Source of the DNA: Photobacterium sp. DA100
Lineage (GTDB): Bacteria; Pseudomonadota; Gammaproteobacteria; Enterobacterales; Vibrionaceae
DNA length: 64,000 bases
NCBI RefSeq assembly: GCF_029223585.1
Contig: NZ_CP119424.1
Coordinates: 558,001-622,000 of the forward strand
Direction of reading: 5' to 3'
The stretch's first letter is position 1. The number at the start of each line of letters is the position of its first letter. Shown here piece by piece: positions 50,588-58,306 of this stretch. The notes beneath the pieces are model-generated. The model searched no databases. It worked only from the letters and a program-made list of their open reading frames with translations, and was not told the DNA's origin. A program made the position numbers and the translations under genes.

Positions 50588-50923
50588 CTCCGTGTGAAAT
50601 CGGATTTGACGTGAAATTTCAGACCGGGCTTGAGACTAGTGTCACATAAATCCACATCAACTCATGTTTCGCTATTAACTGCGGGCGTGGTTTTATTGTT
50701 TATTATCCGGCCTTAACCTGATGGTTTATCCGTTTTTATTCACCCTGGGTGGTCTAATCAACTTTAGGGTGGGTGGTTATTACTGCCTGATAGGGTGTCA
50801 GGGGTATTTAAATGAGTAACAACTTGGGTATATTGGATTTAAGTCCATGAATCAGAATCATTAACTGCTGTTCTGGGGCGATATTTTAGACCGTGGTATG
50901 TAATTTTAAATGGAGTTATTGTT
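50588..50923. other. Intergenic region before microprotein gene
   Basis: 336 bases without an obvious gene. It should carry the promoter of the 21-codon gene; a GGGTGG element appears twice (about 50747 and 50769). A leader or small RNA cannot be ruled out. Confidence 0.4.
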
Positions 50924-50989
50924 ATGGCTAAACGTGTATCAAACAAGCGTATTAAAGAAATTCTAGATAATGCAAAAGCGAAGAAATAA
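50924..50989 (+). CDS. 21-residue basic microprotein
   Basis: ATG 50924 with GGAG eight bases upstream opens a 21-codon frame ending TAA. The peptide begins MAKRVSNKRIKEILDNA and ends KAKK; eight of 21 residues are Lys or Arg and it would form a short amphipathic helix. A strong terminator begins seven bases after the stop, and no other gene uses this transcript, so it looks like a genuine free-standing small gene rather than chance. Function unknown; nucleic-acid or ribosome binding is conceivable from charge alone. Confidence 0.6.
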   Translation: MAKRVSNKRIKEILDNAKAKK

Positions 50990-50995
50990 GTCTTG

Positions 50996-51020
50996 AAAGC
51001 CTCCATTCTGGAGGCTTTTT
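50996..51020. terminator. Terminator of microprotein gene / lysE
   Basis: AAAGCCTCC-ATTCT-GGAGGCTTT stem followed by TTT on the plus strand; it may also serve the convergent LysE gene. Confidence 0.92.
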
Positions 51021-51028
51021 TGTGTTTG

Positions 51029-51616
51029 CTACAAAGCCTGAATTAATGAGGCTAATAATAATCCCGCCATGGCGTAATTAAACCACTTAATTTTAGCCGG
51101 TTGCTGAATAAGCTGCTGTAATTGCTTTCCGGCAAACGTCCATATGCTTACCGATGGAATGTTGACCACAGCAAACACCGCAGAAATGATCGCGATACCA
51201 TACCAATCAGAGGTGGAGTTATAAACGCTGACGGTTGTGAGTGCCATTGTCCATCCTTTAGGGTTGACCCATTGGAAACTCGCGGCTGAAAAGAATGACA
51301 TTGGTCGGTAGTCAGAGCCCTGAGAGTGGCTTGGTTGGCTTCTGGCAATCACAAAAGCCAAGTATAGAAGGTAGCATACACTGATAACCTGCAAGGCTTG
51401 CTGTAACAACGGATAGCGTTGGAATATGCCTACCAGTCCGATGCCGACCAGAATAACCATGAAGCTAAACCCGAATATAATTCCCAGCATGTGAGGGATG
51501 GTTCTGAGAAAGCCGACGTTGGCACCTGAAGTCATTAGCATAATGTTATTGGGGCCCGGGGTTATGGTGGATACAAATGCGAATGTCACGAGGGCGGCGA
51601 GGTGTTGGTAATCCAT
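51029..51616 (-). CDS. LysE/RhtB-family amino acid exporter
   Basis: 195 residues from ATG 51616 (MDYQHLAAL); the longer frame to 51718 has a polar extension not seen in the family. Six hydrophobic helices; the hallmark is TPGPNNIMLMTSGANVGFLRTIPHMLGI near the N terminus and FQWVNPKGWTMALTTVS in the middle. Such pumps export amino acids. It is divergent from an Lrp-type regulator, a common pairing in which the regulator senses the exported amino acid. Confidence 0.9.
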   Translation of the reverse strand: MDYQHLAALVTFAFVSTITPGPNNIMLMTSGANVGFLRTIPHMLGIIFGFSFMVILVGIGLVGIFQRYPLLQQALQVISVCYLLYLAFVIARSQPSHSQGSDYRPMSFFSAASFQWVNPKGWTMALTTVSVYNSTSDWYGIAIISAVFAVVNIPSVSIWTFAGKQLQQLIQQPAKIKWFNYAMAGLLLASLIQAL

Positions 51617-51748
51617 AAGTCTGTCCGTTTGCTGCTCATAGCCAGAGATGGCCAATTTCTTGGTTGTTTTGGTATGATAATCAGGTTGGACGTAAATTAT
51701 GTGCCTTTGTTTGTCCATTTTTTTAATTTTTCACAATGATATTGCGCA

Positions 51749-52192
51749 ATGGATAAGTTTGACGAGAAAATATTGCAAGAGTTGCAGCACGATGGCCGAT
51801 TGACCAATGTCGAGCTATCACAGAGGGTCGGATTGTCTCCGTCGGCAACGCTTCGGCGGGTGCAAGAGCTCGAGAGGCAGAAGATCATTTCAGGGTATAA
51901 GGCAATCTTGAATCACTCCAAGATGGGGGTAGGGTTCATTGCCTATGTGAGCGTAGGTCTATCGAATCACAGCAAACAGTCGCAATTGAATTTTGAGTCA
52001 CAGATTTGCTTGGCCAAGCAAGTTGTGGAGTGCCATAACATTACGGGCGCCAGCGAGTATTTGCTAAGGGTTGAAACAACCGATTTGAGTGCCTACAAGC
52101 GCTTTCATGCCGATGTGTTGGGTGAGATTCCGCAAGTGAATTCCATTACCACCATGGTGGTGATGGACACGCCGAAAGATGACAGGGGCTAA
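51749..52192 (+). CDS. Lrp/AsnC-family transcriptional regulator
   Basis: 147 residues. N-terminal HTH: DKFDEKILQELQHDGRLTNVELSQRVGLSPSATLRRVQELERQKIISGY; C-terminal RAM domain from about 65, with the ligand-region VECHNITGASEYLLRVETTDLSAYKRFHADVL. It forms dimers/octamers that respond to amino acids. The 132-base gap to the divergent LysE gene should contain its operator. Confidence 0.93.
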   Translation: MDKFDEKILQELQHDGRLTNVELSQRVGLSPSATLRRVQELERQKIISGYKAILNHSKMGVGFIAYVSVGLSNHSKQSQLNFESQICLAKQVVECHNITGASEYLLRVETTDLSAYKRFHADVLGEIPQVNSITTMVVMDTPKDDRG

Positions 52193-52195
52193 GTA

Positions 52196-52218
52196 AAAGG
52201 GCACGGTGAGTGCCCTTT
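52196..52218. terminator. Bidirectional terminator between lrp-like and DUF2076 genes
   Basis: AAAGGGCAC-GGTGA-GTGCCCTTT nine-pair stem between convergent genes. Confidence 0.85.
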
Positions 52219-52233
52219 AGAATCGGAAAGAGG

Positions 52234-52995
52234 TTATTCGTCGCCGCCGAAGTCAAAGCCGCCATCATCACCGCCAAAGAAGCTTTCATCGCTGGCAAAG
52301 CCATTGTTGGCCAATGTGTCGTCGAAGCCCGTATTTTCAAAGCCATCACTGCCAAAGCCTGCGTCTCCGAAACCGGCATCGCCGAAGCCTTCACTATCGC
52401 CACCTAGCCCATCAGTACCAAAGCCACCAGTGTTGTCAGTATATTCTGATGCAAAGCTTGAGGAATCATCCAAGAAGCCACCAGAGCTTTCTTCTGTGCC
52501 AGAACTTGCCAATGCGTCATTAGCCGGAACATCTTCTGCTGGAGCGTCTGCAGCTTGAGCCTCACTTGCGGCCATTGCCTCAGCGGCTGGGTCATCGTTG
52601 TTGAACAACATATTGCTGATCATGTTACCGGCTACCATACCGACGGCAACACTGGCGGCCGTTTGCATGAAACTACCGAAGGCACTTGGCTGGTGGGTCG
52701 GCTGTGGTGGCTGCGGGGCAGGGCGGCTGCCACCCATCATTTTGCTCAATGCGCCACGGTTCGCTTCTGACTTGTGGTGCTCAACACATTGCTCTAGGTA
52801 TTCGTTCTTTTGCTTGAGCTCTTTCAAAGCCATTTCTTGCACAAGAACGGCTTGGGTCAGTTTATAAAGCGCATCATCTTGGCCACCAATCTCGTTGTTG
52901 ATCAAGCTTTCGGCTTCAGAATCTTTTGCTTTGTTTGGGCTCTGTTTCAGTTTATTGGCAACGTTCTGAATCAGCTCTTTTTCTTGCGGCGTCAT
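52234..52995 (-). CDS. DUF2076 protein with Gly/Phe/Asp-rich tail
   Basis: 253 residues. The N-terminal part (1-90) is the DUF2076 helical region (MTPQEKELIQNVANKLKQSP...AVLVQEMALKELKQKNEYLEQ). A Pro/Gln linker and a short hydrophobic segment (SFMQTAASVAVGMVAGNMISNM, about 107-128) follow. The last 100 residues are acidic and low complexity, with repeats such as GFGDAGFGDAGFGSDGF and a GGDDGGFDFGG end. DUF2076 proteins are periplasmic ligand-binding candidates of unknown role. Confidence 0.82.
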   Translation of the reverse strand: MTPQEKELIQNVANKLKQSPNKAKDSEAESLINNEIGGQDDALYKLTQAVLVQEMALKELKQKNEYLEQCVEHHKSEANRGALSKMMGGSRPAPQPPQPTHQPSAFGSFMQTAASVAVGMVAGNMISNMLFNNDDPAAEAMAASEAQAADAPAEDVPANDALASSGTEESSGGFLDDSSSFASEYTDNTGGFGTDGLGGDSEGFGDAGFGDAGFGSDGFENTGFDDTLANNGFASDESFFGGDDGGFDFGGDE

Positions 52996-53124
52996 GATTT
53001 ACCTTCTCATTTAGTAGCACGTTATTATGCTTTGTTTTTTTATGACCCTCATCCTAGCTCATGGTTCCTGTTTCAATCTGTAATGATAGGTAAATTTTGT
53101 TGTTGGGTGGTTGATATGTATACA

Positions 53125-53150
53125 AAAAATCCGGCATTTAGCCGGATTTT
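53125..53150 (-). terminator. Terminator after yceI
   Basis: Minus-strand AAATCCGGC-TAAAT-GCCGGATTT stem followed by a T-run, 24 bases past the yceI stop. Confidence 0.9.
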
Positions 53151-53173
53151 GCAATGAATTGACTTTTGCTATG

Positions 53174-53743
53174 TTACTGGCGAATACCTTCAACATGCAG
53201 TTCGATATCAGCGTAACTGGAAGAGCCCATCACCTGAATGCCAAAATCTTTGAAATCAATACGGGTTGTGCCAGTGAAACCTGCGCGATAGCCACCCCAT
53301 GGGTCTTCACCTTCACCAATGAACTTGGCATCAATGGCAATAGGTTTAGTTTGGCCGTGCAGGCTTAGCTCACCAAAAATGGTCATCTCGCCATTGCCTT
53401 TGGGCTCTACTTTTGTCGAAGTAAATGTTGCTGTGGAGTATTTACCCGCATCAATAAAATCGGCACTGCGCAGGTGCTTATCACGCTCCGCATGGTTACT
53501 GTCAAGGCTGGTGGTATCCACGTTCACTTGTACTTTAGATGCTGACAAGTTTTGCGGATCGTAGCTAAACGTTCCGTCAAAAGTATTGAAACGGCCTTTG
53601 ATGAAGCTATAGCCCAGGTGCTCTACTTTGAAGTTAATAGAGGCATGGGCACCTTTTGTATCAATGGCATAATCAGCCGCTTGCGCAATACCTGACACTG
53701 ATGCCGCTGCCATTAGTCCCATGGCGATGATGTGCTTTTTCAT
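53174..53743 (-). CDS. yceI: YceI-family periplasmic protein
   Basis: 189 residues: Sec signal ending near SGIAQAAD, then an eight-stranded lipocalin-like YceI barrel (YAIDTKGAHASINFKVEHLGYSFIKGRFNTFDGTFSYD; KVQVNVDTTSLDSNHAERDKHLRSADFID; GYRAGFTGTTRIDFKDFGI). YceI proteins bind polyisoprenoids such as octaprenyl chains. The gene overlaps the cytochrome b561 gene by four bases, the same pairing as E. coli yceJ-yceI. Confidence 0.93.
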   Translation of the reverse strand: MKKHIIAMGLMAAASVSGIAQAADYAIDTKGAHASINFKVEHLGYSFIKGRFNTFDGTFSYDPQNLSASKVQVNVDTTSLDSNHAERDKHLRSADFIDAGKYSTATFTSTKVEPKGNGEMTIFGELSLHGQTKPIAIDAKFIGEGEDPWGGYRAGFTGTTRIDFKDFGIQVMGSSSYADIELHVEGIRQ

Positions 53744-54279
53744 TTATTTACTCCCAGCATTTTTTTAAGGGTGTTGTCTTTATTTATAAAGTGGTGCTTG
53801 AGTGCCGCAAGGGCATGCAAGCTCGCGAGTCCGATTAAGGTGAAGGCGAGGTAGTAGTGCACCTCTCCTGCAATATCAGCTTGGTTAGGGAATAGCTCCC
53901 CCAATGAAGGTACGGTGAACCAATTGAAGACTTCAATGCCACGACCGTCGGCAGTTGAAATCAGGTAGCCAGAAACAAAGATGCCGATTAATAAGATATA
54001 GATCAGGCTATGCGCTAATTTTGCTGCGGCTACTTCCCATGCCGCCCCTTCAATAGGCGGTTGCTGGGCAATCCCTTTCCAGAGCAACCGGAAGATTGTT
54101 AGCAAGGCAAGGCAAATTCCCACTGACTTATGCCAGTGAGGTACGGGTTTATACCATTGTGAATAGTAATTGAGATCTACCATCCATAACCCCACCGCAA
54201 ATAATCCAAGCACGGCCAAGGCGGTCATCCAATGAATAAAGATGGAGACGCCATCGTATGTTTTTTTATCCTTGTCCAT
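53740..54279 (-). CDS. yceJ: Cytochrome b561 (YceJ-like)
   Basis: 179 residues with four membrane helices carrying His ligands (IHWMTALAVLGLFAVGLWM, WHKSVGICLALLTIFRLLWK, LAHSLIYILLIGIFVSGYLIST, HYYLAFTLIGLASLHALAALKHHF). This is the dihaem Ni-hydrogenase/b561 fold; it could oxidise or reduce quinone and support YceI. It begins the two-gene operon. Confidence 0.92.
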   Translation of the reverse strand: MDKDKKTYDGVSIFIHWMTALAVLGLFAVGLWMVDLNYYSQWYKPVPHWHKSVGICLALLTIFRLLWKGIAQQPPIEGAAWEVAAAKLAHSLIYILLIGIFVSGYLISTADGRGIEVFNWFTVPSLGELFPNQADIAGEVHYYLAFTLIGLASLHALAALKHHFINKDNTLKKMLGVNK

Positions 54280-54462
54280 GTTTCTCTACCAGATAATTCT
54301 ATTAAGGATATTGTAGACACCGCTGTTGGGAACATAAGTACTGAGAATTGAACAACAGCATCGAATAATTTGAATGACATTGCTGAAGTAAAATAAAAAC
54401 GGTAATGAGAGGAGAGCGAAAGCCATCGACCTTGAAAGGAAAATGGCTTTTATAGGGAGGGG

Positions 54463-55197
54463 CTAGCGCAGAATATTGTTGTCGTGGCGCCAATCCATGA
54501 TAGTCCATTCGTTCATCTGGGCATGCAGCGCCAATGCAGGGTCTGGGTTAACAGCGAATGGTCGGTCAACCGCATCAAGAAGGGGCAGATCGTTGATAGA
54601 GTCACTGTAACCATAACTGCCTTTGAAGGCGGTGTTTTGCTGCTCGAGCCAAGCTTTCATCCTGATTACCTTTCCGTATTGATAGCTGAGTATACCTGTC
54701 GTCTTGCCGGTGAATTTACCATCGATATGTTCAAGGTTTATTGCAATGGCATCGTCGGCACCTAGCAGGTTAGCAATAGGTTTAACAAGGTGCTCTCCAG
54801 TAGCAGAGATCACCAAAACAGTATCGCCACGACGCTTGTGCCATGTGATTCGATTAACCGCATCTTGGTATAGTGCGGGTTTGATATGCTGTTCAATGAA
54901 CTCATTGACCAGCATATCAATGGTGATTTCATCCATGCCTACCATTGGTTTTAGCGTTGTCTGCATATAAGCATCCATATCCATCTGGCCTTTGGCATAG
55001 GCTTCCATCATTGCTTTTTCTTCCAAGAGCAGCGAAGCGGGAGCAATGCCTTTGCTAACAAGATAGGCACTCCATAGACTGGCTGAGTCGGCAGCAATCA
55101 AGGTTTCGTCAAGATCGAAAATAGCAAGGTAGGGCTTGTTGTTGCTTACACTATAGTTGTTTGTAAGCTGATAATTGGCAGGGGGATGGGTTTTCAA
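54463..55197 (-). CDS. HAD-superfamily (subclass IB) hydrolase
   Basis: 244 residues; TTG start at 55197 with AGGAACG upstream, the only reasonable start since the next Met lies beyond the catalytic site. Motif I FDLDETL (nucleophile Asp about residue 26), motif II VLVISATGE, and motif III/IV K...YGYSDSINDLPLLDAV match SerB/YfhB-type phosphatases (HAD-IB, PSPase-like). The substrate is a phosphomonoester of unknown identity. Single gene. Confidence 0.85.
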   Translation of the reverse strand: MKTHPPANYQLTNNYSVSNNKPYLAIFDLDETLIAADSASLWSAYLVSKGIAPASLLLEEKAMMEAYAKGQMDMDAYMQTTLKPMVGMDEITIDMLVNEFIEQHIKPALYQDAVNRITWHKRRGDTVLVISATGEHLVKPIANLLGADDAIAINLEHIDGKFTGKTTGILSYQYGKVIRMKAWLEQQNTAFKGSYGYSDSINDLPLLDAVDRPFAVNPDPALALHAQMNEWTIMDWRHDNNILR

Positions 55198-55328
55198 ACT
55201 TCGTTCCTATCATTGTTATTTGCTAAAGCCATTGTTACTGGCATTTGCCCAGTTTCGATAGAGACTATGAAGGAAGAGTGACAGACAGTTTGCACATCTG
55301 TGTATTTTTTTTTGCATTGTCTGATGGC

Positions 55329-55356
55329 CTTCCCGTATGGGTTACCATACGGGAAG
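55329..55356. repeat. Strong hairpin after the deacetylase gene
   Basis: CTTCCCGTATGG-GTTA-CCATACGGGAAG, a perfect 12-pair stem 11 bases beyond the deacetylase stop. It lacks a T-run on the minus strand, so it may stabilise the 3' end or terminate weakly. Confidence 0.65.
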
Positions 55357-55366
55357 ATGTTTTCGT

Positions 55367-56719
55367 TTACGGAACCGAATTCGGTGTGCAGCTTTTAATC
55401 AGCTGCCAAGATGAATTGTCTGTATTGCCAGGCATTTCGAGTTGCGTCCACCACCGGGCCCGCCACATCTGTTCCTGGAAAAAAGCGGTCTCGCCTTTTT
55501 CGTAAACCTGGTGGGGTTTCCACTCACTCTCCGGGCATAGTGTTAAAGGCTCTGGATCCTTCATCCAGTCAATCAGCTGATTATGGGTAATGAATCGCAC
55601 CTCAGGCTTGCTGAGAGCATAATCGATAAATCGCTTTAGAACATTCTGCCTGCTAGACACAGTGGTTTCAGGCATGCCGAAGTGCTCCTCACCATTAAGC
55701 AGGCCATAATAGGCTGAATGAAGGCCGAGCGACAGTGGGGCGCGGTTGCCTGCCAGTCTCAGATCCAAATTGTATTTATAGATGGCGACAACGTCGTTTT
55801 CATTCAGGCCTGCCGCTCCCCAGTCCGGAGTAAAATAGAGGTTCCAATCGAAGTTATCGCCCTTGCCGGCTACCGGGTCAAAATATCCTACTCGACTGGC
55901 AATTTTATCGCGCAGCGAGTAATTGATACCGTACTTTTCCATAGTGTCATCGGGTGGGATGATTAAGCTATGAAGAGGTACTTCCCATAAACCTGAGTAT
56001 TGGTTGATTGCTGGCTTCCATCCTCCGTTGACTGCAAACGTATGAGAAGGGCTGCCTTTTTCAAGTGTATGCGGCCAGTAATTGTTGGTCCCATTTTGTT
56101 CTGGCGTAATACCTGCGGGAAAGCTGACATCGTAACGGATACCATTATTAACTAAGGCCATCAGTGTGTTGTCATTGTATGTCATGAAGGGGGCGCGAAA
56201 CCCTGAGATCTTACCAACACCAATGCCCCCCTCAGCAACAGGGAGAGTTAGGAAAGCATTACATACATTGACTTCTTCTTGCCATTGCTCGGCTGTCATC
56301 CAAGAAAGTAGGGGGTTGTAGTTAACTTTGTCATCCGGGTGGGTAAGCGTATGATTCGCAATTTCATGTCCTTTTGCGTTCAATTGACGCCACAGGTTTT
56401 TGATTTTTTCATTATCTACCGCTGGGCCGCAATGCATAAAAAAGCTGGCTTTCAATGGCTGTAGGGCATAGCGATCTAACCCTTCAGGGTTTTGATGGTT
56501 ACTTAACAATTCCAGTATCCAAGATAGCCCCTCTTCTTCGGTGTTGTCATCAAAGCCTAGGCTGATAAACATTGGGGTCAATTCGGTAGCTATGGGGGAG
56601 TGAGTTGAAGGTGGATGTAAACCATCATCCTGGTGAGCATTTGCAAACGGTATGGTCATTGAGGAAACAAGACCAATGAGTGCTGGTTTGGTGAGTGTAT
56701 TGAATATGGGTCGCAACAA
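55367..56719 (-). CDS. Chitin-oligosaccharide deacetylase-like polysaccharide deacetylase
   Basis: About 450 residues. I prefer TTG 56719, eight bases after AGGA, which gives a signal peptide ending near FANAHQ; a TTG at 56743 also opens the frame. The NodB domain shows motif 1 SLGFDDN (base and metal Asp), motif 2 HEIANHTLTH (metal His), motif 3 GFRAPFMTYND and a later SLGLHSAYYG. A chitin-binding module (CBM5/12 type) ends the protein: WKPHQVYEKGE, MWRARWWTQLEMPG and SSWQLI. Vibrio enzymes of this type remove one acetyl from chitin oligosaccharides in the periplasm or medium. Confidence 0.85.
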   Translation of the reverse strand: MLRPIFNTLTKPALIGLVSSMTIPFANAHQDDGLHPPSTHSPIATELTPMFISLGFDDNTEEEGLSWILELLSNHQNPEGLDRYALQPLKASFFMHCGPAVDNEKIKNLWRQLNAKGHEIANHTLTHPDDKVNYNPLLSWMTAEQWQEEVNVCNAFLTLPVAEGGIGVGKISGFRAPFMTYNDNTLMALVNNGIRYDVSFPAGITPEQNGTNNYWPHTLEKGSPSHTFAVNGGWKPAINQYSGLWEVPLHSLIIPPDDTMEKYGINYSLRDKIASRVGYFDPVAGKGDNFDWNLYFTPDWGAAGLNENDVVAIYKYNLDLRLAGNRAPLSLGLHSAYYGLLNGEEHFGMPETTVSSRQNVLKRFIDYALSKPEVRFITHNQLIDWMKDPEPLTLCPESEWKPHQVYEKGETAFFQEQMWRARWWTQLEMPGNTDNSSWQLIKSCTPNSVP

Positions 56720-57027
56720 AATAAAGTCCTTTTTTCTTTGCAATTAAAAAGTTAAAAGAGCTTTAAAACGTTAGTGGTAAATAAGAAAAGTGAAAGAGCC
56801 CGCTATTGTTTCTTCGGGGCGTACTGGAGATTTTTGTAAGTGACAAATGGCTCTTTTCGTAAAGTTTTGGCTTGTTTTGCAATGTTACTTCCCGCTTCCT
56901 GGCAGCGTCGGAAAGCGAAGGTTGTCATTATTAAATCAAGAGGCACATTATATGTGCAGCCAGCAACTTTAATCTGGTTGCTGGCATTCCTTGCTTATTA
57001 GAACTAATTTCTAAGGTTGGATCATCA
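56720..57027. other. Intergenic region, no gene seen
   Basis: 308 bases between two minus-strand genes: promoter region of the deacetylase gene and 3' region of the peroxiredoxin-like gene. GAGGCACATTATATGTGC (56940s) contains a GCACA-TTATA-TGTGC hairpin that could terminate weakly. Confidence 0.5.
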
Positions 57028-57567
57028 TCAATAATCCAGCGTGCCGCGAATTGGGTAGTGGTTATCGGGGTTCCTGATCCACGCCAGACCGCGGGTCAAA
57101 GCCCCCAACTCAGGGCGGACGAATGGATTATTAGAAATATCGACGACATGCAATTTTCCAAGCTCATTCACAATAAATAAGCCAGGCTCGGCAAAATTAT
57201 GATCCGTCTCTTGCTCGGAGCGAGGGATTGAAATGTAAACTCCGAGTGTTTTCATTTGTTGTTCGGTCAGCCCGTAGGCAATTGGGAAGGAGATATTGAG
57301 TTTCTCTAAGTGAGCTTCAAGTTGCTGTTTGGAATCAGCCGAGACAACAAGGATATCGACACCAGCATCAGCAAAGGCTTGTTTGTAATTTTCTAGATCA
57401 TTGAGGTACTGGGTACAGAGCGGGCAATGCTTGCCTCGGTATACAAAGACAGCTTGCCAGGTCGCTTCGCCTTGAGGAGCTCCAAGCTTTACTTCAGAGC
57501 CATCTAGCCTTGTTGCTGTAAGGGCAGGGAAATCGTTACCCGCTTTGAGCTTCACCGAATAATCCAT
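57028..57567 (-). CDS. Peroxiredoxin-like (AhpC/TSA) protein
   Basis: 179 residues with thioredoxin fold. The active-site area is VFVYRGKHCPLCTQYL: a CPLC pair where typical peroxiredoxins have one peroxidatic Cys (PxxxTxxC), so the reaction may be closer to a thiol reductase or an atypical AhpC. DILVVSADSKQQLEAHLEKL and FAEPGLFIVNELG are family features. AAAAGGAG precedes the ATG, with a dyad operator-like element just upstream. Confidence 0.82.
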   Translation of the reverse strand: MDYSVKLKAGNDFPALTATRLDGSEVKLGAPQGEATWQAVFVYRGKHCPLCTQYLNDLENYKQAFADAGVDILVVSADSKQQLEAHLEKLNISFPIAYGLTEQQMKTLGVYISIPRSEQETDHNFAEPGLFIVNELGKLHVVDISNNPFVRPELGALTRGLAWIRNPDNHYPIRGTLDY

Positions 57568-57580
57568 GTTTCACTCCTTT

Positions 57581-57599
57581 TGTACCGTTTCTGGGTACA
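57581..57599. promoter_or_regulatory. Dyad element upstream of peroxiredoxin-like gene
   Basis: TGTACC-GTTTCTG-GGTACA six-base inverted arms, 14 bases before the start codon, placed to act as an operator or leader hairpin. The binding factor is unknown. Confidence 0.4.
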
Positions 57600-57735
57600 G
57601 ATTGATTGAATTACAGTGCTCATTGTGGACACGGTAATCTCGATCTTCAAGCAGTTAACTTTTGGTAACCTGCAACTCCAAACCCCATCACCGGTATATA
57701 ACCGGTTTGGGGTAATACAAAAAGGAGGAAGTAAA

Positions 57736-58026
57736 TTAAGCGATTTGAGTCATTTCATTTAGCGTAAATTGCTCCACACTACCTTCAGTCGCGGCCATGT
57801 AATCGGCAAGGTGCTTGTTACCCATGTGTTTCTGCCATAGCTCGCGGGATGTCCAGTTTTCAAAGAACAGGAAATGTGCCGGGTTTTCATTGTCTTGGTG
57901 AAGGTCGTAGTTAATGCAACCTTCTTCTGCTCGAGTAATATCAATTAGCTTCAATAGCTCTGATTTGACTAGTTCAATCTTGTCTGCTTTCGCAATGATG
58001 TTGGCAACGATGGTTAGCTTAGTCAT
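57736..58026 (-). CDS. Antibiotic biosynthesis monooxygenase (YgiN-like)
   Basis: 96 residues from ATG 58026 (AGGAG eight bases before), a single ABM ferredoxin-like domain: LTIVANIIAKADKIELVKSELLKLIDITRAEEGCINYDLHQDNENPAHFLFFENWTS. Members act as quinol monooxygenases or small haem-free oxygenases. It lies 168 bases before the peroxiredoxin-like gene on the same strand, suggesting joint action on reactive quinones or oxidants. An imperfect CCCCA...TGGGG hairpin (57680-57709) separates them. Confidence 0.88.
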   Translation of the reverse strand: MTKLTIVANIIAKADKIELVKSELLKLIDITRAEEGCINYDLHQDNENPAHFLFFENWTSRELWQKHMGNKHLADYMAATEGSVEQFTLNEMTQIA

Positions 58027-58143
58027 GAGGTTTCTCCTAGTAGAGTGTGTGCCTGTCATTAATTTCAAACGGTTTTCACTACCGAGTTGGTTGACTGAAT
58101 AGTAGTTCTAGTTCGGCTTTTGAAAAACAGGCGCTGTTTTGAA

Positions 58144-58170
58144 TTATTTTCAACTGGTGTTTGAAAATAA
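58144..58170. promoter_or_regulatory. Inverted repeat in divergent promoter region
   Basis: TTATTTTCAA-CTGGTGT-TTGAAAATAA, perfect ten-base arms between the YgiN-like gene and the divergent acetyltransferase; good candidate operator. Confidence 0.5.
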
Positions 58171-58306
58171 ATGTAGGGTGTCGCTGTATTGCTAATAATT
58201 GCGAGCAATATTGCACTGGAGCGGTTTGGTGAGCAGCTCAAGTACAGAAATCATCTACCATTAGCATATCGAGGTGAGAACCCAGCGGGATAAACAAGGG
58301 GCTGCA

